From a bacterium (GTDB taxonomy: Bacteria > SZUA-79 > Acidulodesulfobacterales > Acidulodesulfobacteraceae), in assembly GCA_021813595.1 (NCBI GenBank), contig JAKAKF010000270.1, positions 1-15,028 of the forward strand: a stretch of 15,028 bases of DNA, written 5' to 3'. Position numbers and translations under genes: made by a program. Below, in pieces: positions 1-8,513 of the stretch (its first letter is position 1; each line of letters starts with the position of its first letter). Under the pieces are notes generated by a model, which was not told the DNA's origin, searched no databases, and saw nothing but the letters and a program-made list of their open reading frames with translations.

Positions 1-1787
1 ACGCTATAGATGAAATTGCCGGGCGCTGGAGAGAGCTTATTTCGAAATACGGTCCCGAAAGCATTATGCCTTATTCTTACGGCGGAACGGAAGGGATAAT
101 TAACAAATCTAGTATGGACAGACGCCTTTTTAATAAAATAGGCGCTACCGCTCTTGACCGCACTATCTGTTCGGCGGCGGGAAGTTTAGGCTATCAGCTG
201 GCTTACGGCATGTCTAAAGGCGTAAATCCGTTAGATACGGCTAATTCTAAATTAATTATATTCTGGGGGATAAACGCTTTAGAAACAAATATGCATCAGG
301 CTGTTTTGGCCGATGCGGCTCGCAAAAACGGAGCTAAAATCATAGCCATAGATGTTCACCGGAATAAAACGGCAAAGTGGGCGGACGATTTTTACATGAT
401 TCTACCCGGTTCGGACGGCGCGCTGGCTTTGGGCATAGCTTATATTATATTAAGGGATAATTTAGCAGATAAAGCATTTTTAGAGAAATATTCATACGGG
501 TTTGACGAATTTCATAAAAAAGCAATGGAGTATCCACCCGAAAGAGTTGCGGGTCTCACGGGCATCTCAAAAGAACGCATCGAAAGTCTGGCAAGGCTTT
601 ACGCCGAAACAAAGCCTAGTTTTGTAAGAATAGGAAACGGTCTTCAGCACCATAAAAACGGCGGCGTAAATACATGGTCGATTTCTTTATTGCCGGCATT
701 AACAGGGGCATGGTTGGACAAAGGCGGAGGAGCGTTAAAATCTAATTCGGGGTATTTCCCTTTAAACGAGGATGTTTTAAAAAGACCGGATTTGATTAAA
801 AATCCGGTTAGAACGGTAAATATGGTTCAGCTTGGAAAAGCTCTGTGCGAACTTAAACCTCCTTTAATGTCGCTTTATGTTTACAACAGCAACCCTGCCG
901 TAGTAGCCCCTAATCAAAACCTGGTCCTTAAAGGGCTTGCAAGGGAAGACCTTTTTACCGTAGTTCATGAACAGTCTATGACCGATACCGCAAAATGGTC
1001 GGATATTATACTTCCCGCTACCGTGAGTTTTGAACATGCAGATCTTTACGTAAGCTACTGGCATACCTCGCTTCAATGGGCAGACCCCGTAATTCCGAGA
1101 GCAGGCGAAGCCAAACCGAATATAGACGTATTTAAGCTCATTGCCCGTTCTTTAGGTTACGCCGACGAATGTTTTTTAGATACGGAAGAAGATATTGCGC
1201 GTCAGGCATTAGACATTCCTTACTGGAAAGAAAAAGGGATAACGTTAGATAGGCTCAAAAAAGAAAGATTTATTATGATAGATACGGGGGATTGCCCGTT
1301 TGAATGGGGTAAACTCTCAACGTCCTCCGGTCAAATCGAGTTTAAAAGCGAAAAAGCCTTATTATGCGGACTTTTAAATATACCGGATTACAAGCCTATA
1401 AAAGAGCATATATTAAGTCATGGCGATTTTCCGTTAATCCTCGTTACGCCGCCAAATCACTATTTTTTAAATTCTTCTTTTGCAGGGGTTTCCTCTCTAA
1501 AAGTCAAAGCGCGGGAACCGTTTCTGGAAATTAATCCAAAGGATGCCGAAGACAGAAAAATAAGCGACGGAGACTTAGTTAGGGTTGAAAATAAGCGGGG
1601 TTGCGTATCCATAAAAGCAAAGGTTTTGGATTCCGTACTGCCCGGGGTAGTCGTTTCCGCAGGTTTATGGTGGAAAGACGATTATATAAACGGTTCTGGA
1701 GTAAATGCTTTGACGCCGGACGATTTATCGGATATCGGCGGCGGCGCCACATTTTTCTCGACTTCGGTAGAAGTTAAAAAAATATAA
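1..1787 (+). CDS. Molybdopterin oxidoreductase (MopB family), C-terminal part, 5' end outside window
   Basis: The reading frame is open from position 3 with no stop, so the gene begins upstream. The ATG at 66 is internal, and 595 residues are visible. It is a catalytic subunit of the DMSO reductase/formate dehydrogenase superfamily that binds bis-molybdopterin (Mo or W). The segment near nt 150-210, DRTICSAAGSLG, matches the active-site loop, and its Cys sits where the Mo-ligating Cys/Sec lies in formate dehydrogenases. A second molybdopterin-binding stretch (DVHRNKTAKWAD, then PGSDGALALG) follows. Further along are an LPALTGAWLDKGGG motif and a C-terminal molydop-binding domain (TPPNHYFLNSSF to the end). 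The best fit is the poorly characterised BisC-like MopB_3 group, so the substrate is unknown. The N-terminal [4Fe-4S] motif would be outside the window. A terminator follows directly, so it is probably not co-transcribed with the next operon. Confidence 0.9.
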   Translation, partial: AIDEIAGRWRELISKYGPESIMPYSYGGTEGIINKSSMDRRLFNKIGATALDRTICSAAGSLGYQLAYGMSKGVNPLDTANSKLIIFWGINALETNMHQAVLADAARKNGAKIIAIDVHRNKTAKWADDFYMILPGSDGALALGIAYIILRDNLADKAFLEKYSYGFDEFHKKAMEYPPERVAGLTGISKERIESLARLYAETKPSFVRIGNGLQHHKNGGVNTWSISLLPALTGAWLDKGGGALKSNSGYFPLNEDVLKRPDLIKNPVRTVNMVQLGKALCELKPPLMSLYVYNSNPAVVAPNQNLVLKGLAREDLFTVVHEQSMTDTAKWSDIILPATVSFEHADLYVSYWHTSLQWADPVIPRAGEAKPNIDVFKLIARSLGYADECFLDTEEDIARQALDIPYWKEKGITLDRLKKERFIMIDTGDCPFEWGKLSTSSGQIEFKSEKALLCGLLNIPDYKPIKEHILSHGDFPLILVTPPNHYFLNSSFAGVSSLKVKAREPFLEINPKDAEDRKISDGDLVRVENKRGCVSIKAKVLDSVLPGVVVSAGLWWKDDYINGSGVNALTPDDLSDIGGGATFFSTSVEVKKI

Positions 1788-1819
1788 ACCCAAATCGGGA
1801 TTTGGGTTTAAAAATTTTT
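1786..1819 (+). terminator. Rho-independent-type terminator after the molybdopterin oxidoreductase gene
   Basis: A perfect inverted repeat (AAACCCAAATC, GG, GATTTGGGTTT) starts inside the stop codon and spans 1786-1809. It gives a 10-bp stem with a 4-base loop. A run of five A then five T (1810-1819) follows, so the U-tract is offset from the stem by the A run, which is less than ideal. The hairpin separates the molybdopterin oxidoreductase gene from the promoter of the membrane-complex operon. Confidence 0.7.
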
Positions 1820-1820
1820 C

Positions 1821-1848
1821 TTGCTATTTTTTAAACATTTGTTATAAT
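1821..1848 (+). promoter_or_regulatory. Extended -10 sigma-70-type promoter for the Ehr operon
   Basis: TTGCTA (1821-1826, four of six matches to the -35 consensus) lies 16 bp upstream of a perfect TATAAT (1843-1848). The -10 box is preceded by TG at the extended position (TGTTATAAT). It lies between the upstream terminator and the first gene of the six-gene operon, leaving a leader of roughly 55 bases. No operator or riboswitch was recognised in the leader. Confidence 0.65.
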
Positions 1849-1886
1849 CAAAAAGTTTTGACTTTATTTGCCGGAGTATTTTTATT

Positions 1887-1894
1887 AAGGGGGG
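1887..1894 (+). promoter_or_regulatory. Distant Shine-Dalgarno-like sequence of the hyfB-like gene
   Basis: AAGGGGGG ends 17 bases before the ATG at 1912, well beyond the usual 5-9 base spacing. No closer candidate exists, and in-frame upstream starts are blocked by the TAA at 1909. A TTG at 1902 is correctly spaced from it but opens only a five-codon frame overlapping the real start. Similar long spacings recur before other genes of this operon. Confidence 0.35.
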
Positions 1895-1911
1895 TTAAGT
1901 TTTGATAATAA

Positions 1912-3831
1912 ATGAATAAACTTAAGTTTAAAGGAATATACAGATATTTTTTTAATTGTCTGTCTATTTTGTCCGCCGCGTTTTTTACGGTTTTAAGTAT
2001 TTACGGTTTTAAAAACGAATTAATTATACAATCCTCTTTTATAAATTTTTCTTTCAAATTTGACGCTCTCTCCCTATTTTTCGTAATATTTATATCGTCT
2101 ATATCCATATTTATTTCTATTTTTTCAATAAAATACGGAGAGAAATACGATAAAAAACCATCCCTGTTTGTCTATTCTTTTTTCTTTATAATGTCTATGA
2201 TAATCCTTGCTATAAGCAACGATATGCTGACTTTTTTAATATTCTGGGAATTAATGTCGATTTTTTCTTTTCTTTTGGTTATTTATGAAGGAGGCGAGGA
2301 ATCAAGGAAGGCGGGTTTTTTGTATTTTTTGATGACGCATATAGGAACTATTCTCATAACGGCGGGTTTTATTATGCTGTATTTAAAAACCTCATCCTTT
2401 TCTTTCGACTCTTATAAAGGCGCCGCCGGGATTATGATATTAGCGGCGGCAATAACGGGATTTTCCATTAAAGCAGGCATTATGCCGTTTCATACGTGGC
2501 TCCCTTATGCCCATCCGGTGGCGCCGGCCAATATATCCGCTATTATGTCCGGCATTATGGTAAATGTTGCTATATACGGTATTTTAAAATTTTTATTCGT
2601 CTTTAGTTCAGTGCCCGCCCCTTTTCTTGGAATCATACTTCTCGTCTTAGGCGCTTTATCCGCGCTTCTTGGCATTATGTATGCAATGGCGCAAAAGGAC
2701 ATAAAAAAATTGCTGGCATTTTCCACTATTGAAAATATGGGCATAATTTTTATGGGGATTGGCATTTCCTACTGGGCAAAGGCAGAGAATTTTAAATCCA
2801 TAGAATACTTTGCAATACTGGCGGTCTTACTTCATATAATAAATCACGGTTTAAGCAAAAGTTCGCTGTTTATGGGCTCGGGATTGATAGATAAATATAC
2901 GCATACCAGAAATATGGAAAAACTCGGCGGCCTTTCAAAAAAAATGCGGCAGTTGTCCGTCTTGTTCCTCATCGGCATAATGTCCATTTCCGCCATGCCC
3001 CCCTTAAACGGCTTTTTAAGCGAGTGGTATTTATATATTTCATTGATAGGCTCGGTCTTTACGGGAAACCTGTATATGGTGTATTTTTCAATTATAGCCA
3101 TTGCGCTTCTGTCCCTAAGCGGAGCCGCAGCGGGAGCCGCTTTTACAAAATTGTTCGGGATTACATTTTTAGGTAAGCCGAGAACGGTTCATGCAGAAAA
3201 TGCTATAGAACCTAATATTATTGAAAGAATAGGAATCGCGATACCGGTTTTTTTGTGTATTTATATCGGAATTTATCCTTATCAAATAATTTCAAATTTA
3301 AATGCCGTTATATTTTATTTAACGGGCGGAACGGTAAACTCAAATCCGTTTTCGGCTGTACATATTATAAGCGCTCGTCCGTTTTCTTTGTATGCCCCGG
3401 CTTTAATAGCAATTGCTTTGGCGGCAGTTTTATTGATAGTATTTTTCTATCTCAAGTTATTTTCTTCCGATAAAAAAAGAATATTCGAAACATGGGCATG
3501 CGGACTTGACGAAAAAAATTCAAAAGCCCAGTATTCCGGCGGCGGATTTTCGTCAAGCATAATGAAAGTTTTTTCTTCTTTTTATTCCTCCGTTTCCGAA
3601 ATTAACTTTGAAAAGGACGTAAAAAAGTATTTCAGGTCTCAATCGGTTTATACCGAAGAAATTAACGATATTTTTGAAAAATATATTTATATTCCGGCAG
3701 AAAAATTATATTTAAAAATATCGGAAATTTTTAATAAAGCGGTTAATTCGGAAAATATAAATGTTTCTTTAGGGTATTTATTTTTATCGTTAATTGTTTG
3801 CTTCATTATATACATATTTATAATAAGGTAA
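1912..3831 (+). CDS. hyfB: Hydrogenase-4 subunit B-like proton-pumping subunit (EhrA/HyfB, NuoL-type)
   Basis: This is a large polytopic membrane protein of 639 residues (E. coli HyfB is about 670). It belongs to the Mrp-antiporter/NuoL-M-N family that moves ions in complex I and membrane-bound hydrogenases. Diagnostic residues are present: the helix-5 Glu in FWELMS (E113), the helix-7 Lys in FSIKAGIMPFHTWLP (K187), the KKLLAFSTIENMG motif at 265-277, and H308, H312 and K316 in the later channel. The C-terminal ETWACGLDEKN...QYSGGGF segment followed by a last membrane helix is typical of HyfB rather than NuoL. It is the first gene of the operon. An in-frame TAA at 1909-1911 precedes the ATG, so this is the first possible ATG. 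The only purine-rich ribosome-binding candidate (AAGGGGGG, 1887-1894) is unusually far away, 17 bases. Confidence 0.93.
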   Translation: MNKLKFKGIYRYFFNCLSILSAAFFTVLSIYGFKNELIIQSSFINFSFKFDALSLFFVIFISSISIFISIFSIKYGEKYDKKPSLFVYSFFFIMSMIILAISNDMLTFLIFWELMSIFSFLLVIYEGGEESRKAGFLYFLMTHIGTILITAGFIMLYLKTSSFSFDSYKGAAGIMILAAAITGFSIKAGIMPFHTWLPYAHPVAPANISAIMSGIMVNVAIYGILKFLFVFSSVPAPFLGIILLVLGALSALLGIMYAMAQKDIKKLLAFSTIENMGIIFMGIGISYWAKAENFKSIEYFAILAVLLHIINHGLSKSSLFMGSGLIDKYTHTRNMEKLGGLSKKMRQLSVLFLIGIMSISAMPPLNGFLSEWYLYISLIGSVFTGNLYMVYFSIIAIALLSLSGAAAGAAFTKLFGITFLGKPRTVHAENAIEPNIIERIGIAIPVFLCIYIGIYPYQIISNLNAVIFYLTGGTVNSNPFSAVHIISARPFSLYAPALIAIALAAVLLIVFFYLKLFSSDKKRIFETWACGLDEKNSKAQYSGGGFSSSIMKVFSSFYSSVSEINFEKDVKKYFRSQSVYTEEINDIFEKYIYIPAEKLYLKISEIFNKAVNSENINVSLGYLFLSLIVCFIIYIFIIR

Positions 3832-3844
3832 AAAATAAAAAATT

Positions 3845-4819
3845 ATGAATTACAATATCGGACATTTAATTTTTGGAATCATTCAATTTTTTACAATAAT
3901 CCTTCTTGCGCCCTTTTTTGCGGGTTTCATTCATAAATTGAAACAGCGGGCAAGGGGACAGAAAGGAATTAATATATTTCAGTTTTATATAAATTTTAAT
4001 AAATTATTAAAAAAAGAGATTGTTTTATCCAAAGACGCAACTTTTATATCAGAGATTGCGCCTTATATCGTTTTTGTTTCCTACCTTGTTATTTTATTAA
4101 TGCTGCCGGCATTTTACAGATATTCTTTACTCGGCATATCTTCCGACGTAATATTAATAGCGTATTCTCTTGCGCTAGCGACGTTTTTTATGACTCTTTA
4201 CGCAATGGACCAGGGCAGCGCTTTCGGTGGGTTGGGAGCGAGCAGAGAATGGTTTTTAACCGTTCTTTCCGAACCGTCTTTAATATTTATTTTTATATCC
4301 CTTGCCATTTATACAAAGCAGGGCAGAATAACCGATATTTTTTATTTTATTCAGAAAGGAGCCGCAAACGCATTTTTATTGGGCGTTAATTCGGACGCCG
4401 TATCCATAGCCATTCCTTTTTTGCTGTTTATCTCGCTTTTTATAGTGGGCATATCCGAAAACGCAAGGATTCCGGTAGATAACCCCGAAACCCATCTTGA
4501 ACTTACGATGTTTCATGAAGCAAATATTTTAGAGGCAAGCGGAAAACATCTTGGTTTATTTGAATACGGAAGTTATTTGAAACTTACCGTTTTTTTAACC
4601 GTAATGTCCCTCATATTGTTTCCTTATATGGCGGTAAATATTTATCAAATCCCCTTGGCTTTAATAGTTTATATTCTAAAGATGATAATTTTGTGCATTC
4701 TTATTGCCGGAGTCGAAATAGTTAGCCCTAAAATGCGGGTATTCAGGGTGCCGAACCTGCTTTCGGTTTCTTTTATGCTGTCTTTAATAGCGATGATTTT
4801 ATCGATAAGGGGATTTTAA
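3845..4819 (+). CDS. hyfC: Hydrogenase-4 subunit C-like / NuoH-type membrane anchor (EhrB/HyfC)
   Basis: This 324-residue membrane protein of the NuoH/HycD/HyfC family (about eight helices) anchors the hydrophilic arm to the ion-translocating arm. The early FAGFIHKLKQRARGQKG and FYINFNKLLKKE segments match the hydrogenase-type 'RGP...Q.Y..L.KLL.KE' region. The family hallmark loop is intact at R208-E225 (ARIPVDNPETHLELTMFHE), followed by EASGKHLGLFEYGSYLKL. These fit HyfC/HycD better than complex I NuoH. It starts 13 bases after the hyfB-like stop, in the same operon. The leader is almost pure A/T (AAAAAATAAAAAATT) and the only SD-like AAGG lies 15 bases upstream, overlapping the end of the previous gene. 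Confidence 0.93.
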   Translation: MNYNIGHLIFGIIQFFTIILLAPFFAGFIHKLKQRARGQKGINIFQFYINFNKLLKKEIVLSKDATFISEIAPYIVFVSYLVILLMLPAFYRYSLLGISSDVILIAYSLALATFFMTLYAMDQGSAFGGLGASREWFLTVLSEPSLIFIFISLAIYTKQGRITDIFYFIQKGAANAFLLGVNSDAVSIAIPFLLFISLFIVGISENARIPVDNPETHLELTMFHEANILEASGKHLGLFEYGSYLKLTVFLTVMSLILFPYMAVNIYQIPLALIVYILKMIILCILIAGVEIVSPKMRVFRVPNLLSVSFMLSLIAMILSIRGF

Positions 4820-4856
4820 TTTATTTGTTAATTTAGATAAACGGGAAATTTCAAAA

Positions 4857-5474
4857 ATGATAATGGAAAAAATAGCCGAACTTTTTATTATTTTAATACT
4901 TGTTTCGGTCGTATTAAACGTAAGCTCGCCTTTTATAAAATTTGCAATAAAGCTTTATTCTTTTCAGTCTCTTATGCTGGCATTTTATATTTTAATGGGT
5001 GCCGTTCATTTTAATTCGATAAATTTATACGGGTCTTTTGTTATTACGGTAATTTTTAAAGTTATTTTAATACCTTATTTCTTATTTAAAACGCTTAAAA
5101 AGGTTAAAATAGATAAAGAAATAGATATGTATATAGGCATACCGGAGGCGGTTGTTTTTGCAGGCTCTTTAACTTTGCTTTCCAATTTGATAGCTCAAAA
5201 AATTATCAATACCGGTATAACGTTCGGCTCCTTTGTGTTTACTATATCGCTTGCGACGTTTTTAATAGGGGCAATGCTTATGGTAACAAGAAAAACGTTA
5301 TTTTCTCAGATTATAGGATTTTTGACGATAGATAACGCGATTTTTTTGGCGGCCAACAGCATTACCCACGGAATGCCTCTTTTGGTTGAATTAGGCGTGC
5401 TTTTCGACCTTTTTGTAAGCATACTTATATTGTCCGTGCTTATATTAAATCTAAGGAGAAACGTTGCCGTATAA
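4857..5474 (+). CDS. hyfE: Hydrogenase-4 component E-like membrane subunit (EhrC/HyfE)
   Basis: This 205-residue all-helical membrane protein (six to seven predicted segments) is close in length to E. coli HyfE at 216. The C-terminal third is recognisable: TRKTLFSQIIGFLTIDNAIF, then LAANSITHGMPLLVELGVLFDLFVSILILSVL, which follows the HyfE pattern of a NuoK-like half. HyfE-type subunits replace NuoJ/NuoK in hydrogenase-4-like complexes, so this gene argues against a standard complex I. It lies 37 bases after the hyfC-like gene. Two ATGs are possible, at 4857 and 4863. GGGA (4843-4846) lies 10 bases before the first, so I kept the first. The role in the pump is inferred from homology. Confidence 0.88.
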   Translation: MIMEKIAELFIILILVSVVLNVSSPFIKFAIKLYSFQSLMLAFYILMGAVHFNSINLYGSFVITVIFKVILIPYFLFKTLKKVKIDKEIDMYIGIPEAVVFAGSLTLLSNLIAQKIINTGITFGSFVFTISLATFLIGAMLMVTRKTLFSQIIGFLTIDNAIFLAANSITHGMPLLVELGVLFDLFVSILILSVLILNLRRNVAV

Positions 5475-5500
5475 ACTTTTAAATAGGATTAAAACAAAAA

Positions 5501-6970
5501 ATGTATGAATTAATACTGATACTTCCGGCAGCCGCTTTAATCGTTTCGATTTTTGCCGATGTTTTATGGATGTCTTATCTGCAGTTGGCGGTATCCGTTC
5601 TGGTATTTTGCGCGGTTGTAGCAATCGCTCTGTCTTTTAATTCCATTACGATTTTTTTGGGCGGTTTTTTCTTTGTGGATTATATTAATTTAGTCATACT
5701 CATAACGGTTTCGACCCTTGAATTGTTTGTAGCGTTTTATTCATTCGGATATGTCAGAACCGAGATAGCGGGCGGCATATCAAAAAGAAAATTCAAGTTT
5801 TATTATTTCTGGAAGAATTTATTTGTTTTCAGTATGATGGTTTCGATATTGTCGAATAATTTAGGCATCTACTGGACAGGCCTTGAAGCTACGACATTGG
5901 CCACGGCTTTATTGGTTTCTTTCAATAGGACCAAAGAATCTTTTGAAGCTACGTGGAAATATGTAATTATGTGTTCGGTGGGTATAGCGATAGGGCTTTT
6001 TGCGATAGTCATGCTATATTTTACGACTTCGCAGATTTACGGCGAAAGCCTTAAATCTTTATCCTTTATTAATATTATGCATGCCGGTTCGAAATTAGAC
6101 AAAAATTTTCTTATGCTTGCATTTATTCTTGCGCTTGTCGGGTTTGGGACGAAAGTCGGGTTCGCTCCCATGCATAATTGGCTCCCGGATGCCCATTCGC
6201 AGGGTCCAAGTCCGGTCAGCGCTTTACTGTCGGGGGTTTTGCTTAATACGGCGCTTTTGGGCATTTTAAGATTTTATCAGATAAACGGGGCGGCAGGCAT
6301 ATATTACCCAAGGTATTTTTTAATAGGTTTCGGATTTTTTACTATTCTGGTTTCGGCTTTTTCAATAATAAAACAGACCGATTATAAAAGGCTTTTCGCA
6401 TTCTCTTCGATGGAAAACATGGGTATTATCGCATTAGGTTTCGGCATAGGAGGAATTGCCGTTATAGGAAGCCTTCTCCAGATATTTTTTCATGCTTTGA
6501 ATAAGGGATTATTGTTTTTATCCTCTGGAAACGTTCTTGCGGTCACCCATGAAAGGAAAATCGAAAAAATAAGAAATTTGTCTAAGAATTTTCCTATTAC
6601 CGGACTCGTGCTTCTTTTTGGAGTTATGGGAATCAGCGGAATGCCCCCTTTTGCAATGTTTCTGGGGGAAATTTACATTATGACCGGCGTGTTCAGAAGC
6701 AATATAATATTGGGGTTTTTAGTTTTTATCCTATTGATTTTTATTTTTATAGGGCTTTTCGGCAAGATTCTTAAAATGTATGCTGGAAATAACGATAACG
6801 ACGAAAGAGCAGATGAACTCCAAAGCGAAAATGCCGCACACCCTTTTATGATATATGTTCCGTTAATTCTTTTATTGGTTTCTTCTTTATTATTATTTTA
6901 TATTCCTTCCCAATTTTTAAATATTGTGAAATCGGCATCTTATGAATTCGGAGGCAAGATAATTTTTTAA
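5501..6970 (+). CDS. hyfF: Hydrogenase-4 subunit F-like second proton-pumping subunit (EhrD/HyfF)
   Basis: This 489-residue polytopic protein is the second NuoL/M/N-type antiporter-like subunit of the complex (HyfF in E. coli is 526). The pumping residues are conserved: E129 in the YWTGLEATTLAT motif, K218 in FGTKVGFAPMHNWLPDAHSQGP, the KRLFAFSSMENMG motif, and a His/Lys-bearing helix (IFFHALNKGLLFLSSG). The phrase LEATTL and the DAHSQGPSPVSALLSG stretch are typical of HyfF. It begins 26 bases after the hyfE-like gene, with AGGA (5485-5488) 12 bases upstream and an A-rich spacer. Its TAA stop directly abuts the ATG of the large-subunit gene, which suggests translational coupling. Confidence 0.93.
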   Translation: MYELILILPAAALIVSIFADVLWMSYLQLAVSVLVFCAVVAIALSFNSITIFLGGFFFVDYINLVILITVSTLELFVAFYSFGYVRTEIAGGISKRKFKFYYFWKNLFVFSMMVSILSNNLGIYWTGLEATTLATALLVSFNRTKESFEATWKYVIMCSVGIAIGLFAIVMLYFTTSQIYGESLKSLSFINIMHAGSKLDKNFLMLAFILALVGFGTKVGFAPMHNWLPDAHSQGPSPVSALLSGVLLNTALLGILRFYQINGAAGIYYPRYFLIGFGFFTILVSAFSIIKQTDYKRLFAFSSMENMGIIALGFGIGGIAVIGSLLQIFFHALNKGLLFLSSGNVLAVTHERKIEKIRNLSKNFPITGLVLLFGVMGISGMPPFAMFLGEIYIMTGVFRSNIILGFLVFILLIFIFIGLFGKILKMYAGNNDNDERADELQSENAAHPFMIYVPLILLLVSSLLLFYIPSQFLNIVKSASYEFGGKIIF

Positions 6971-8476
6971 ATGGATAAAATTTTGATTAACAAACATATT
7001 ATCGAATCAAACGCTTTTGTAAATTCGGCGGATAATCTCAAAGGGTCTGGAAAATATCTGCTTGGTATCGCCGCGGCAGACGAGAGAAGCTTAAATTCTA
7101 AGTTTGGCATCAGGTATTTTTTCGGCGGTAACAACGGTATAGACGAATATTCCGCCAAAGTCGACGAAAGTTTTCAATCTATATCTAAAGTTTGTCCGGC
7201 AGCCAAAATGTATGAGCGCGAAATATACGATTTATTCGGGCTTACGCCCGACGGACATCCCGACTTAAGACCTTTAATGCTGTATCCCGAAAACTGGAAT
7301 TCCTCGATTCATCCCTTAAGAAAGGATTATAATAATTCAATTCCCGAAATGAAGAGATACGGCGAATATAAGTTTAAAAAGGTTTTGGGAGAAGGAATTT
7401 TTGAAGTACTTGTCGGACCGGTGCATGCAGGAATTATAGAACCAGGGCATTTCAGGTTTTCGCTTGCGGGGGAGCCGGTTTTACAGCTTGAAATAAGACA
7501 TTTTTGGAAACACAGGGGAATCGAGAAAGTTTGCGAAGGCAAAGACTTTAAAGAAGCGCTGGATTTAGTCGCAAAGATTTCGGGAGACAATAACGTAAAT
7601 ATTACCATAAGCTATCTTGAGGCCGTCGAAAGTATTTTAAACCTTGAAATAACCGAAAGGGCTAAATATATCAGAGTAATACTCGCAGAGCTTGAAAGAA
7701 TATGGAATTACGTCAGAGATGTCGCATGGATTTTTATGGATATCGGTTTTGCTCTGCCTGCGCAGAGCCTATTTGCATTGCAGGAAGAATTAATGAGACT
7801 TAACAAAAGCTTGACCGGACACCGTTTTTTGTTTAATGCCTTAACCGTGGGGGGCGTGAATTTCAACCTTGATTCTTCAAAACTTAAGGCTATAGATAAT
7901 ATGATTAACAAAGTCGAAAAAAACATAAAAGAATGCGAAGCGTTTATTGTAAATTCATCGACCGTTTTAGACAGGCTTGAATTTACCGGAAAAATTAATA
8001 AAAAAACGGCCGAAGAGCTTTCTTTGTGCGGAATAAGCGCGAGGGCATCCGGACTGCCGCGGGACTCTAGAATCGAGTTTCCCTACCTGATTTACGATAA
8101 GTTTGATTTAAAGCCCGCTTTACTTGAGAGCGGAGATGTTTTTGCAAGAACGGCTTTAAGAATTAAAGAAATTTACGTTTCCAAGAAAATAATCGGCGAT
8201 TTATTATTTAATTTACCCGAAGGAGATATTGCCGTTGCTTATGAAAATAGGCCGGAAGCTTATAAATATGCGGCAGGGAATTCTGAAACGCCGAGGGGCA
8301 ATGCTTTTTTCTATGTTATGGCGGATAATGACGGAAAAATTTTCAGACTTAAATATATCGATCCGTCGTTCAGGATATGGCCGTCCATTCAGTACGGCGT
8401 ATTGGGCAATATAATTGCCGATTTTCCTTTGATAAACAAAAGCCTTAATTTATCTTATTCAGGGAACGATATGTGA
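6971..8476 (+). CDS. NuoC-NuoD/HycE-type large subunit lacking the [NiFe] ligands (EhrL)
   Basis: This 501-residue fusion has a NuoC-like 30-kDa domain at about 1-125 (YEREIYDLFG at 81-90, GHPDLRPL, PLRKDY at 115-120). A group-4 hydrogenase large-subunit/NuoD domain follows (GPVHAGIIEPGHFRF from 149, HFWKHRGIEK at 177-186, ARASGLPRD from 357). Aligned by eye to HycE without gaps, the first Ni motif RVCGIC..H becomes KISGDN, with S204 and N207 at the Cys positions and I211 at the His position. The second motif, DPCYSC near the C-terminus, becomes NLSYSG with S495 and G498, and the protein ends three residues later. All four Ni ligands are therefore missing and there is no cleavable C-terminal extension. 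This matches the Ehr (hydrogenase-related) complexes. It abuts the preceding stop, and GGAGG at 6950-6954 is 16 bases upstream. The redox partner is unknown. Confidence 0.9.
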   Translation: MDKILINKHIIESNAFVNSADNLKGSGKYLLGIAAADERSLNSKFGIRYFFGGNNGIDEYSAKVDESFQSISKVCPAAKMYEREIYDLFGLTPDGHPDLRPLMLYPENWNSSIHPLRKDYNNSIPEMKRYGEYKFKKVLGEGIFEVLVGPVHAGIIEPGHFRFSLAGEPVLQLEIRHFWKHRGIEKVCEGKDFKEALDLVAKISGDNNVNITISYLEAVESILNLEITERAKYIRVILAELERIWNYVRDVAWIFMDIGFALPAQSLFALQEELMRLNKSLTGHRFLFNALTVGGVNFNLDSSKLKAIDNMINKVEKNIKECEAFIVNSSTVLDRLEFTGKINKKTAEELSLCGISARASGLPRDSRIEFPYLIYDKFDLKPALLESGDVFARTALRIKEIYVSKKIIGDLLFNLPEGDIAVAYENRPEAYKYAAGNSETPRGNAFFYVMADNDGKIFRLKYIDPSFRIWPSIQYGVLGNIIADFPLINKSLNLSYSGNDM

Positions 8477-8502
8477 TTATAAGAAATTTCTATATTTATA
8501 AC

Positions 8503-8508
8503 GGGTGA
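8503..8508 (+). promoter_or_regulatory. Ribosome-binding site deciding the start of the NuoB-like gene
   Basis: GGGTGA lies five bases before the ATG at 8514 and matches the GGTGAT part of an extended Shine-Dalgarno. A GTG at 8505 in the same frame would add three residues but overlaps this site, so the ATG at 8514 is preferred. Confidence 0.55.
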
Positions 8509-8513
8509 TATAT

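Noticed and set aside
1902..1919. A five-codon leader ORF starting at TTG and overlapping the hyfB-like start
   Set aside because: It is well spaced from the GGGGGG motif, but it is too short and rests on a rare start codon, so it cannot be supported from sequence alone.
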